A program made the position numbers and the translations under genes. From positions 124,001-188,000 of the forward strand of contig NZ_JBLWFT010000004.1 in assembly GCF_048323695.1 (NCBI RefSeq): a DNA stretch of 64,000 bases. The letters run 5' to 3'. Below, piece after piece: positions 42,399 through 50,098 of the stretch. The notes under the pieces are model-generated. The model was given only the letters and a program-made list of their open reading frames with translations. It did no database searches and was not told the DNA's origin. The stretch is from Aquisalimonas sp007126095 (GTDB lineage Bacteria; Pseudomonadota; Gammaproteobacteria; Nitrococcales; Aquisalimonadaceae). Positions within the stretch are counted from its first letter, which is position 1; each line of letters starts with the position of its first letter.

Positions 42399-43394
42399 TC
42401 ACGCTGCCCGATCCAGTATGCCGTGCAGCTCCCGCCGTCGATCATCGCCGATGAACGCCGCGTCGATGGCGTTGCGGGTGAATCCGCACAGGGTGTCCCG
42501 GCTCAGGTCAAAGGCTTCGGCCACGGCGGTCATGTTGGCGGTCATGTAGCCGCCGAAGTAGGCGGGATCGTCCGAGTTCACGGTGACGTTGAGGCCCGCC
42601 TCCAGCAGCCGCGGAAGGTTGTGGTCGTCGATGGTATCGAATACCCGCAGCTTGACGTTGGCCAGCGGGCACACGGTCAGGCAGATGCCGCTGTCGGCCA
42701 GCCGCTCCACCAGTTCCGGGTCGCCGGTGCATTGCACGCCGTGGTCGACGCGCTCCACGCGCAGAATATCCAGGGCCTGGCGGATGTAGTCCGGCGGTCC
42801 TTCCTCGCCAGCGTGCGCCACCACATGGAAGCCGCGGCTGTGCACTTCCTCGAAGACCCGGGCGAACTTCTCCGGCGGGTGGCCGGTTTCGGCGGAGTCG
42901 AGGCCAATGGCGACGATCTGCTCGCGCCAGTGCATGGCCGCCTCCAGCGTCTCGAACGCCGACGCTTCGGACAGATCGCGCAGGAAGCACAGGATGAGCC
43001 CCGTGCTCATGCCGTGGGCAGCCTCGGCGTCCCGGCAGGCGCGCAGGATGCCGCCGATGACCGCATCGAAGGGCACACCCCGTTCGGTGTGGGTCTGCGG
43101 GTCGAAGAACATCTCGGTGTGTACAACGTTCTCCGCGGCGATCCGGTCAAGGTAGGCGCGCGTGAGGTCGTAGAAGTCCTGCTCTTCCAGCAGCACGCAG
43201 GCGCCGTTGTAGTAGAGGTTGAGAAACGACTGCAGATCGTCGAACTCGTAGGCGGCACGGACGCTTGCCACGTCCGGGTAGGGCAGCGCTACGCCGTTGC
43301 GCTCGGCCAGCTGGAACATCAGTTCTGGCTCCAGTGTGCCCTCCAGATGGACGTGCAGCTCCACTTTCGGCAGTGCCTGGATGAAATCGCGCAC
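42399..43394 (-). CDS. Adenine deaminase / adenosine deaminase superfamily protein
   Basis: 331 residues starting with GTG at 43394 (AGGAG 7 bases upstream). Metal-binding HVH in LPKVELHVHLEGTLEPELMFQLAERNGV, VVHTEMFFDPQTHTERGVPF, FHVVAHAGEEGPPDYI, RVDHGVQCTGDPELVERL and VNSDDPAYFGGYMTANM are all present. The last motif and the overall pattern fit the proteobacterial branch whose characterised members are adenine deaminases (adenine to hypoxanthine plus ammonia), although many are annotated as adenosine deaminase. It is thematically close to the nitrogen genes but has its own promoter. Confidence 0.9.
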   Translation of the reverse strand: MRDFIQALPKVELHVHLEGTLEPELMFQLAERNGVALPYPDVASVRAAYEFDDLQSFLNLYYNGACVLLEEQDFYDLTRAYLDRIAAENVVHTEMFFDPQTHTERGVPFDAVIGGILRACRDAEAAHGMSTGLILCFLRDLSEASAFETLEAAMHWREQIVAIGLDSAETGHPPEKFARVFEEVHSRGFHVVAHAGEEGPPDYIRQALDILRVERVDHGVQCTGDPELVERLADSGICLTVCPLANVKLRVFDTIDDHNLPRLLEAGLNVTVNSDDPAYFGGYMTANMTAVAEAFDLSRDTLCGFTRNAIDAAFIGDDRRRELHGILDRAA

Positions 43395-43416
43395 GGTGCT
43401 CTCCTGTTTGACGTAT

Positions 43417-43426
43417 TTGTATACAA
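43417..43426. promoter_or_regulatory. TTGTATACAA palindrome upstream of the deaminase gene
   Basis: A perfect 10-bp palindrome TTGTATACAA lies 23 bases before the deaminase start, in its promoter region. Such GTATAC-centred palindromes are typical of GntR-family operators. The regulator is not in the window. Confidence 0.4.
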
Positions 43427-43484
43427 GTCTAACAGGGGTTGGCCTGATGGAGAGACCGGGGCGGTGCGGCAATTGATGTAGGGG

Positions 43485-43515
43485 CGTGCCGCCGGGGAAG
43501 CACCCCGGCGGCACG
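43485..43515 (-). terminator. Strong hairpin between the fatty-acid carrier gene and the deaminase gene
   Basis: A 13-bp perfect stem (CGTGCCGCCGGGG / CCCCGGCGGCACG) with a 5-base loop follows the stop of the minus-strand carrier gene (ends 43524). There is no T run on the minus strand after it, so intrinsic termination is uncertain; it may instead protect the 3' end of the mRNA. Confidence 0.5.
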
Positions 43516-43523
43516 CAGACCCT

Positions 43524-44843
43524 TTACGGCAGGAACATCAGACCCAGACCGATGATGACACCGGTCACCAGCAGGTTGATCAGGCAGAAGCCCATGATGT
43601 CCTTCGCCTTGAGGCCGGCGATGGCCAGGGCGGGCAGGGCCCAGAACGGCTGGATCAGGTTGGTCCAGGCGTCACCCCAGGCCACGGCCATGGCGGTGCG
43701 GGCGTGGTCGACCCCGAGGGCGGCACCCGCTTCAAGCATGATGTCCGCCTGCACGGCCCACTGGCCGCCGCCGGATGGCACGAATATGTTGACGATGCCG
43801 GCGCTCAGGAAAGCGAACAATGGGTAGGTGGTTTCATTGGAAATGGCCACGAACCACTGCGAGAAGGTCGCCGCCAGTCCGGATTCGATCATCATGCCCA
43901 TGATGCCGGCGTAGAACGGGAACTGGATGACGATGCCGCCCGCCCCCTTGATGGCTTCCTGCATGGAGTTCAGGAAGTGCCGCGGCCGGCCGTGCAGCAT
44001 GATGCCGAGGAACAGGAACGTGAAGTTGACGATGTTCAGGTTGAGGCTGCCGCTCTGCACCAGGAAGTAGTACCCCAGGAAGACCAGCCCCATGACACCG
44101 GTCGCCTGGGACAGGGTGACGCTGTTCTCAACCTTGTCCGCCGGGCGTTCCCATTTCAGCTCCGGCGACTTCTCCTCCTCTGCCAGCTTGTCCGGGTCGA
44201 CGGTGACGGCGTCCTCCGGGCGACCCATCATCAGGCGGTTGACCAGCGGGATGACGATCAGCATCAGCAGAACCAGGATCAGGTTGAACCCGGCGAAAAT
44301 GGTTTCGCTGGTGGAGATGATGCCGATCTTGTCCTCCATGAAATGGCCGTCGGTGGCAATCACCAGGCCGATGGAACTGGCCAGCCCGCCGTGCCAGACA
44401 ATGAAGCCGCTGTAGGCGCTGGCAACCAGCAGCCGGTAGTCCACCCGAGGCACGGCCTGCGCCAGCTGCCGGGCGAACAGCGCCCCGATGACGAGGCCGA
44501 AGCCCCAGTTGATCCAGGCGGCGAAGATGGAGACCACCGTCACCAGGACGATGGCCTGCCCTGGTGTCTTCGCCATCTGCGCCAGCGATGCGAGAATCTT
44601 CTTGAAGAAGGGCGTGCTGGCGAGCACGAAGCCCGTGACCAGGACCAGCACCATCTGCATGCCGAAGGTCAGCAGGTCCCAGAAGCCACTGCCCCAGAAC
44701 TCGACCATGGCGACAGGGCTCTGCCGTTCGATGCCCATGCCCAGGGCGAACACCACCAGGCTCAGCAGCAGGACAATGACGAAGGGATCGGGCAGATAGC
44801 GCTCAACGAGACGCACGGATGCGTTGGTTAGGCCTTTGAACAT
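43524..44843 (-). CDS. Short-chain fatty acid transporter, AtoE family
   Basis: 439 residues with about 11-12 membrane helices. The start VRLVERYLPDPFVIVLLLSLVVFALGMG, then WINWGFGLVIGALFARQLAQ, YSGFIVWHGGLASSIGLVIATDGH, MGMMIESGLA, and FVPSGGGQWAVQADIMLEA with WGDAWTNLIQPFWALPAL are diagnostic of the AtoE/TIGR00366 family (short-chain fatty acid:H+ symport or related). No atoDAB or CoA-transferase genes are adjacent, so the substrate is inferred only from the family. A tandem direct repeat lies just upstream. Confidence 0.9.
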   Translation of the reverse strand: MFKGLTNASVRLVERYLPDPFVIVLLLSLVVFALGMGIERQSPVAMVEFWGSGFWDLLTFGMQMVLVLVTGFVLASTPFFKKILASLAQMAKTPGQAIVLVTVVSIFAAWINWGFGLVIGALFARQLAQAVPRVDYRLLVASAYSGFIVWHGGLASSIGLVIATDGHFMEDKIGIISTSETIFAGFNLILVLLMLIVIPLVNRLMMGRPEDAVTVDPDKLAEEEKSPELKWERPADKVENSVTLSQATGVMGLVFLGYYFLVQSGSLNLNIVNFTFLFLGIMLHGRPRHFLNSMQEAIKGAGGIVIQFPFYAGIMGMMIESGLAATFSQWFVAISNETTYPLFAFLSAGIVNIFVPSGGGQWAVQADIMLEAGAALGVDHARTAMAVAWGDAWTNLIQPFWALPALAIAGLKAKDIMGFCLINLLVTGVIIGLGLMFLP

Positions 44844-45145
44844 GGATACTCCCCCGATTGGGTTGATGTGATTGTTAGATGTAATTGTTATAGGACCGCT
44901 CGCGCCAGCGGCACGTCGACCATAGACGCAACCCGTGGTCGGCGTCCACCGTTGCGGACAGGCGCCCCCGGCCCGGTTTCATGGGGAGTTTCCGGTACCG
45001 TCCCCGGCGTTACATCACAACGAATGGTCTAGGATGGAATGCGAAACTGGCATTTCGTTGTATGGTAGGGCCATGCGGCGGGCAGGGGCGCCGCCGAACG
45101 CTTCGAATAACGACAGTTTGTCTGGGGCACAAGTGGGAGGCTGGC
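44844..45145. other. Divergent intergenic region with 13-bp tandem direct repeat
   Basis: 302 bases without a gene, between the fatty-acid carrier and the MotA-like gene. At 44865-44890 two copies of a 13-mer stand in tandem (GATGTGATTGTTA, GATGTAATTGTTA), 22-47 bases upstream of the carrier start, a plausible activator or repressor site. Near 45046-45058 is CGAAA-CTGGCA-TTTCG, a small inverted repeat upstream of the motor genes. No RNA gene was recognised. Confidence 0.5.
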
Positions 45146-46294
45146 GTGAGACAACCAGGCCGTGTGCTGATCTGGATCGTGGTCTTTCTTCTGGCCGTGG
45201 CGGCCGTCGCCGGCTTGCTTCACGTGCCCCTGGCGGACGCATTCCTGGCCAACCCGGTGTTCAACGGCATGATCGTTGCCGTGCTCCTGGTGGGCATCAT
45301 CATCAACGTCCGCCAGGTGGTGGTACTGGGGCCGGATGCCGGGTGGCTGCGGGCCTGGCAGCGCGGGGCGGAACAGCTGCCGCCACCGCCCAGACGCGGC
45401 ATGCTCGGGTCGCTGGGGCGGATGTTGCAGGAGCGCGGCGAGCGCGTGCAGCTATCCACCATGAGCATGCGTGCCATTCTCGACGGCATCCGTTCGCGAC
45501 TGGACGAGGCCCGGGATCTCTCCCGCTACTTTATCGGACTGTTGATCTTCCTCGGGCTGCTCGGCACGTTCTGGGGGCTGCTGGATACTCTTGGTGGCAT
45601 TGGCCGTGTGATCAGCGGGTTGAGCGTGGGTGGCGGTGACGCCACCGAACTGTTCGAGCAGCTTCGCACCGGGCTCGAGGAGCCCCTGGCCGGCATGGGC
45701 ACGGCATTCAGTTCGTCCCTGTTCGGCCTTGCCGGCGCCCTGGTGCTCGGTTTCGTCGACCTGCAGGCCGGCCACGCCCAGAATCGGTTCTACAACGATC
45801 TCGAGGAGCAGCTCTCCGGTCTCACGCGGTTCAGCTCCGGCGCCCTGGCTAACGTCGATACCGAGCACAGCGTGCCGTCCTATATCCAGGCCCTGCTGGA
45901 GCAGACGGCGGAAAGCCTCGACCGGCTGCAGCGCCTGGTCGCGCGGCGTGAGGAAGAGCGCCGCAGCGCCGAGGAGAGTGTGGCCACCATAACCGAGCAG
46001 GTCGGCGAGCTGGCCGAGCAGATCCGCAGCGAGCACAAGCGCATGCTCAGCCAGGCCCGGGGACAGATGGAACTGCAGCCTGTGTTGCAGCGTCTCGCGG
46101 AGAGCCTGGGCGAGCGTTCCGATGATTCCGAGGGTATGGAGGAGCGTCTGCGCTCCCTGGACCATACCCTGCACCGTCTGGTGGAGGAGATGCAGACCGA
46201 GCGAACCGACCTGGCCGCGGAGCTGCGTGACGAGATCCGGCTATTGACCCGGACCGTGGCGCGATCCACGGGTAACGACCACGGCGAGCGGTAG
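45146..46294 (+). CDS. MotA/TolQ/ExbB-like proton-channel protein with long cytoplasmic tail
   Basis: 382 residues, starting at GTG 45146 (GGGAGG 5 bases upstream). Two N-terminal helices (about 7-27 and 37-57) are followed by a cytoplasmic loop, then the paired channel helices of the MotA/ExbB fold (about 122-148, FIGLLIFLGLLGTFWGLLDTLGGI, and about 180-207, GTAFSSSLFGLAGALVLGFVDLQAG). From about 245 onward is a cytoplasmic, mainly coiled-coil tail rich in Glu/Arg (REEERRSAEESVATITEQVGELAEQI). It is predicted to form the pentameric stator ring driven by ion flow, with the OmpA-domain protein next door as its dimeric partner. ZorA of the Zorya defence system has a similar plan, but the other zor genes are absent. 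Confidence 0.8.
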   Translation: MRQPGRVLIWIVVFLLAVAAVAGLLHVPLADAFLANPVFNGMIVAVLLVGIIINVRQVVVLGPDAGWLRAWQRGAEQLPPPPRRGMLGSLGRMLQERGERVQLSTMSMRAILDGIRSRLDEARDLSRYFIGLLIFLGLLGTFWGLLDTLGGIGRVISGLSVGGGDATELFEQLRTGLEEPLAGMGTAFSSSLFGLAGALVLGFVDLQAGHAQNRFYNDLEEQLSGLTRFSSGALANVDTEHSVPSYIQALLEQTAESLDRLQRLVARREEERRSAEESVATITEQVGELAEQIRSEHKRMLSQARGQMELQPVLQRLAESLGERSDDSEGMEERLRSLDHTLHRLVEEMQTERTDLAAELRDEIRLLTRTVARSTGNDHGER

Positions 46295-46307
46295 GCGAGC
46301 GACAGAC

Positions 46308-47603
46308 GTGTTTCCCGAGCGGCGCAATCGCAACGGTGTGAATATCTGGCCCGGCTACGTGGACGTCCTGGCCACGCTGCTGCTGTTGTTCGTGTTCGTC
46401 CTCAGCCTGTTCATGGTGGCCCAGTACTACCTCACCGACACCCTGGCCGGCCGCGAGGCAGCACTGGCGCGCCTGGAGGCGGAGATTGCCGACCTGGGCG
46501 ACGAGCTGGCCATGGAGCGCGAGCTCCGCGAGGAGCTGGAGGCGGACCTGGTGGTATCCATCGCCGAGCGTGAGGCGCTGCGTGAGGCCCTCGGCGATGC
46601 GCAGACGCGCGTGGCGGGCCTTGAGGACGAGCTGGCCGACGCCGAGGCCACCATGGCAGCGGATGCGGAAACCCGGGAGCGCCAGGCCGCGGAGATCGCC
46701 AGCCTGCAGCAGGATCTCATGGCCCTGCGGACCCTGCGCGACGAACTCGAAGAGGAAGTGGGGGAGCTGGCCACCCGGCAGGAAGAGACCGAAGAGGAGG
46801 CCGCGGTCGCCCGCGACCGCACCCGGGCCCTGGAGGCGGAGCTGGCCGAGGCCGAAGAACGCACGCATCTCGCCCAGCGCGAACTGGAGCGTGAAGAGAT
46901 CCGCGTACAGGACCTCCAGGCTCTCGTGGAAGAGCAGCAGCGGGCGCTGGAGCAGGAGGCGCAGTTGACCACGGCGCAGCAGTCCCGCATCGACCGGCTC
47001 AACCGCCAGGTGGAAGCGCTGCGGGAGCAGCTGCAGCGGGTCTCCCAGGCCCTGGCGCTCTCCGAGGAGACCGTGGCGGAGCAGGAGGAAGAAATCCAGG
47101 ACCTCGGCCGCAGGCTGAATCTGGCGCTCATCGAACAGGTCCAGGAGCTCAGCCGTTACCGCTCCGAGTTCTTCGGCCGCCTCCGCGAGGTGCTCGGGGA
47201 TCGCGAGGACATCCGCATCGAAGGAGATCGTTTCCTGTTCCAGTCGGAGCTGTTCTTCGCGACGGCGTCGGCCGAACTCGGTGACGAAGGCCGTGACCAG
47301 CTCGACAATGTCGCCGACACGATGATCGAGCTGCAGGACAACATCCCCGAGGGGATTCCTTGGGTGCTCCAGGTGGAGGGCCATACCGACCAGCGGCCCA
47401 TCGCCACGCAGCAGTTCCCGTCCAACTGGCAGCTCTCGTCGGCCCGGGCGCAGGCGATCGTGGATTACCTCATCGACCGGGGCGTGCCGCCCGAGCGCCT
47501 GGCGGCCGCCGGTTTCGGTGAATATCACCCGGTTGCAGAGGGCACGGACCCGGAATCCCTGCGGCGCAATCGCCGTATCGAGATCCGCCTCACCCAGCGT
47601 TGA
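46308..47603 (+). CDS. MotB/OmpA-domain protein with very long periplasmic coiled coil
   Basis: 431 residues, GTG start. A single transmembrane helix (about 14-41) carries the key proton-binding Asp19 (WPGYVDVLATLLLLFVFVL), as in MotB, TolR and ZorB. Residues about 45-290 form an almost unbroken heptad-rich coiled coil, and 295-431 form an OmpA/MotB peptidoglycan-binding domain (EGHTDQRPIA, NWQLSSARAQAIVDYLIDRGVPPERLAAAGFGEYHPV, RRNRRIEIRL). It should anchor the MotA-like ring to the cell wall. The coiled coil, about 245 residues, is far longer than the plug/linker in flagellar MotB. It lies 13 bases after its partner. Its last 14 bases overlap a convergent hydrolase gene. Confidence 0.85.
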   Translation: MFPERRNRNGVNIWPGYVDVLATLLLLFVFVLSLFMVAQYYLTDTLAGREAALARLEAEIADLGDELAMERELREELEADLVVSIAEREALREALGDAQTRVAGLEDELADAEATMAADAETRERQAAEIASLQQDLMALRTLRDELEEEVGELATRQEETEEEAAVARDRTRALEAELAEAEERTHLAQRELEREEIRVQDLQALVEEQQRALEQEAQLTTAQQSRIDRLNRQVEALREQLQRVSQALALSEETVAEQEEEIQDLGRRLNLALIEQVQELSRYRSEFFGRLREVLGDREDIRIEGDRFLFQSELFFATASAELGDEGRDQLDNVADTMIELQDNIPEGIPWVLQVEGHTDQRPIATQQFPSNWQLSSARAQAIVDYLIDRGVPPERLAAAGFGEYHPVAEGTDPESLRRNRRIEIRLTQR

Positions 47604-48120
47604 GGCGTGGCGCCGTATCGCCTGCCCCCGTTTCGGTGAGAAACGTATCGAAGGCCCTGCACAGCCACTCGATGTGGTCCGTGAGCGTATGTTCGCTGTC
47701 CACCAGGTGCAGCCGCACGGCATGCCGCTGCGCCCAGCCCACCACGATCTGCGGCGGGATGATGGTGTCGTGCCACCCGTGGACCACCTCCGTGAGGCCC
47801 GCTCTCGGCGTGGTGTCGCCGGTGTAGCCGGGGATGTCCACGGCCGGCGCCAGCAGGAACAGCCCGCGTGGTTGCAGGCTGCCGCTCGCCACGGCGGAGA
47901 CGTAGCCGCCCATGCTCGAGCCGACGAGAACCAGTTGATCGCCCCCTGGCAGCGATTGTTCCAGCAGATGACCCACCCGTTCGTCCGGGTCCATGGTGAA
48001 TTGGTAGTCCGGGCTCATCACCGCCAGCCCCCGCCGGCGGGCGACATCCGCCAGTGCCGAGATCTTGCGGCCCCAGGGGCCGCTCTCCTTGCCGTGGGCG
48101 AAACACACCGTGGTGGTCAT
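47590..48120 (-). CDS. YqiA/UPF0227-like alpha/beta hydrolase
   Basis: 176 residues. A small alpha/beta hydrolase: CFAHGKESGPWGRKI oxyanion strand, nucleophile Ser in LVGSSMGGYVSAVA, catalytic Asp in VVHGWHDTIIPP and His in LVDSEHTLTDHIEWL. This is typical of the YqiA-like esterases of unknown substrate. It overlaps the 3' end of the upstream convergent motor gene by 14 bases and is divergent from the TetR-type regulator. Confidence 0.82.
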   Translation of the reverse strand: MTTTVCFAHGKESGPWGRKISALADVARRRGLAVMSPDYQFTMDPDERVGHLLEQSLPGGDQLVLVGSSMGGYVSAVASGSLQPRGLFLLAPAVDIPGYTGDTTPRAGLTEVVHGWHDTIIPPQIVVGWAQRHAVRLHLVDSEHTLTDHIEWLCRAFDTFLTETGAGDTAPRLNAG

Positions 48121-48301
48121 GGTTCTGTCCTCGCGTCCGGGCCGGCGATCACCCTATCATGAGGATAGCGCCTCCTCTGAGAAGGTTGGCGAAACCGCCC
48201 GGGAACAGGCCGGCGCCGCCCGGAGTCAACACCGGACAGGCGCCCCGGGGCGCGGAGAGATCCTTCAGCCATGCGGACACCGTCCGACAGGGAGGAACGT
48301 C

Positions 48302-48958
48302 ATGCCGGTAAGCAGAGATGCCATTGTGGATGCGGCCCTTGCGGTGGCCGAGCAGAGCAGTTGGGAGGCGGTGCGTCTGTACGACGTGGCGGACCATCTC
48401 GGTACCGACCTTGCGGCCATTCAGGCACATTTCCGCGAAAAGGAAGAGGTGGCGGATGCCTGGTTCGACCGGGCCGATGCGGCGATGGTGGCGGCGGCCT
48501 CGCAGCCCGGGGTGCAGGCGCTGCCCTCCAGTGAGCGCCTGCACTATCTGATCATGGCGTGGCTGGACGTGCTGTCACCCCATCGCCGGGTGACGCGCGA
48601 GATGATCAAGGGCAAGCTGGAGCCGGGCCATCTGCATGTGCAGATTCCCGCCGTGCTGCGCATCAGCCGCACGGTGCAATGGTTGCGCGAGGCCGCCCGC
48701 CGGGATGCGGCGGGCATGCACCGCGGATTGGAAGAAACTGTTCTGACCAGCATCTTCATTACCACCTTCAGCGGCTGGCTGACCGACGCCAGCGACGGTG
48801 CAAGCGCAACCCGCGCCCGGCTGTCCCGCCTGCTGCACGGTGCCGCGTGGATGGCGCGCTGGGTTCCCGGTTATCATCACGCGCCCCATGTGCGCGCGTT
48901 GCCCGGCGCGCAGGTCGCGGACAACGAGCGCACCGGCGCCGCGGAGACCCAAGCCTGA
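48302..48958 (+). CDS. TetR/AcrR-type transcriptional regulator (COQ9-like features)
   Basis: 218 residues. The N-terminal helix-turn-helix is recognisable (RDAIVDAALAVAEQSSWEAVRLYDVADHLGTDLAAIQAHFREKEEVADAWFDRADAAMV). The C-terminal part is all-helical with TVQWLREAARRDAAGMHRGLEETVLTSIFITTFSGWL, which faintly resembles the COQ9-type lipid-binding domain found in some TetR-fold proteins. The ligand is unknown. The ATG at 48302 follows GGGAGGAACGTC. The following membrane-protein gene starts 51 bases later on the same strand. Confidence 0.75.
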   Translation: MPVSRDAIVDAALAVAEQSSWEAVRLYDVADHLGTDLAAIQAHFREKEEVADAWFDRADAAMVAAASQPGVQALPSSERLHYLIMAWLDVLSPHRRVTREMIKGKLEPGHLHVQIPAVLRISRTVQWLREAARRDAAGMHRGLEETVLTSIFITTFSGWLTDASDGASATRARLSRLLHGAAWMARWVPGYHHAPHVRALPGAQVADNERTGAAETQA

Positions 48959-49009
48959 GTGCCCGGCTCACTGGGCTCACTGGGCTGACGCGACAGCGAG
49001 GAGACGATT

Positions 49010-50065
49010 CTGGATACTCTTACCCACGCGTTGAGCGGGGCGCTGGCCGGTCGTGCCACGGCACCCCGCCAGGCCCGGCCGGATCAGCTGTCACTGCGCG
49101 AGCGCACGTGGATCGGCCTGCTTGCCGGTGCCGCGCCCGATATCGACATCGTCTTCACGCTTTTCGGCCACGTCAGCTACCTGGAGAACCACCGGGGCAT
49201 TACTCACTCGCTGCTGCTGATGCCGCTGTGGGCGTGGCTGCTGGCGGCCCTGTGTGCTGTGGCGCTGGGGCGCCGGTACACGTGGCGCGCCTATTACGGC
49301 GTCATCCTGCTGGCGCTCTTCGTTCACATCCTGGGTGACCTCATTACCAGTTACGGCACCCAGATCCTGGCCCCATTCAGCAACTGGGCGCCCGGCTTCA
49401 ACACCACCTTCATCATCGACCCGTGGTTCAGCGGGGTACTGCTGGCCGGTCTGGTGGCGAGTCTCTACTGGCGCCCGCGTGTCGGCGCTGCGCTAGGGTT
49501 GGCCGCGGTGACGGCGCTGGTTCTGTTTCAGTACACCCAGTACCGCACCGCGGTGGGCGTGGCGGATGGCTGGGCCCGGGCGCAGGGGTATTCGCAGTAC
49601 ACCGCCGAGGCCTACCCCCAGCCGTGGTCGGCGTTCAACTGGAAGCTCGTGGTGGACCACGGCGATGTCTACGACATGGCGCGGGTGAATCTGCGCCGCG
49701 ACACGGCGCCCGCCGACCCCGGGGACGACGCCGGTTTGCTGCGCCGGCTCTGGGCATCCTATCCGCCGGTGGCCGAGGCCGAGTGGGAGCGGTTCGCGCA
49801 CTTCGGTGACGCGTCGGTGGAGCCGCTGGCACGGGACGTGTGGGCCCAGGACGAGATGGCTTTCTTCCACTGGTTCGCGAGCTATCCGGCGCTGCGGCAG
49901 GTGGATCAGCGCAATGGCGATCAGTGTGTCGTGTTCGAGGACCTGCGCTTCCGGCTGGAGGGCATGGATTCGCCGTTTCGTTACGGCATGTGCCGCGGAT
50001 CGGCAGACGGCGGCTGGGCGCTGTATCGTATGCTCGACAACGGCGGGCGGCGCCCGCTCGAGTGA
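49010..50065 (+). CDS. YdjM/DUF457 family membrane-bound metal-dependent hydrolase, apparent CTG start
   Basis: 351 residues if started at CTG 49010. Family members begin M-DTLTHALSGALAGR; here the codons for DTLTHALSGAL are present, but the initiator position is CTG (AGGAG exactly 6 bases upstream), with ATT just before it and an in-frame TGA at 48986. The next normal start, TTG 49031, would delete the conserved metal-binding His of THAL. Other motifs are APDIDIVF, HRGITHSLL and HILGDLITSYGTQILAPFS, giving a membrane-embedded His/Asp cluster of the YdjM family, with about five helices and a C-terminal soluble domain. The function of the family is not established. Confidence 0.8.
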   Translation: MDTLTHALSGALAGRATAPRQARPDQLSLRERTWIGLLAGAAPDIDIVFTLFGHVSYLENHRGITHSLLLMPLWAWLLAALCAVALGRRYTWRAYYGVILLALFVHILGDLITSYGTQILAPFSNWAPGFNTTFIIDPWFSGVLLAGLVASLYWRPRVGAALGLAAVTALVLFQYTQYRTAVGVADGWARAQGYSQYTAEAYPQPWSAFNWKLVVDHGDVYDMARVNLRRDTAPADPGDDAGLLRRLWASYPPVAEAEWERFAHFGDASVEPLARDVWAQDEMAFFHWFASYPALRQVDQRNGDQCVVFEDLRFRLEGMDSPFRYGMCRGSADGGWALYRMLDNGGRRPLE

Positions 50066-50098
50066 GGCGCACCTCGTGAACCGATGCAGGAGGCAGGT

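Noticed and set aside
45146..47603. Complete Zorya anti-phage system
   Set aside because: The MotA-like and OmpA-like proteins fit ZorA/ZorB in general plan, but no zorC, zorD or zorE-type gene is adjacent: the next genes are a small hydrolase and a TetR-type regulator. Kept only as an unexplained motor pair.
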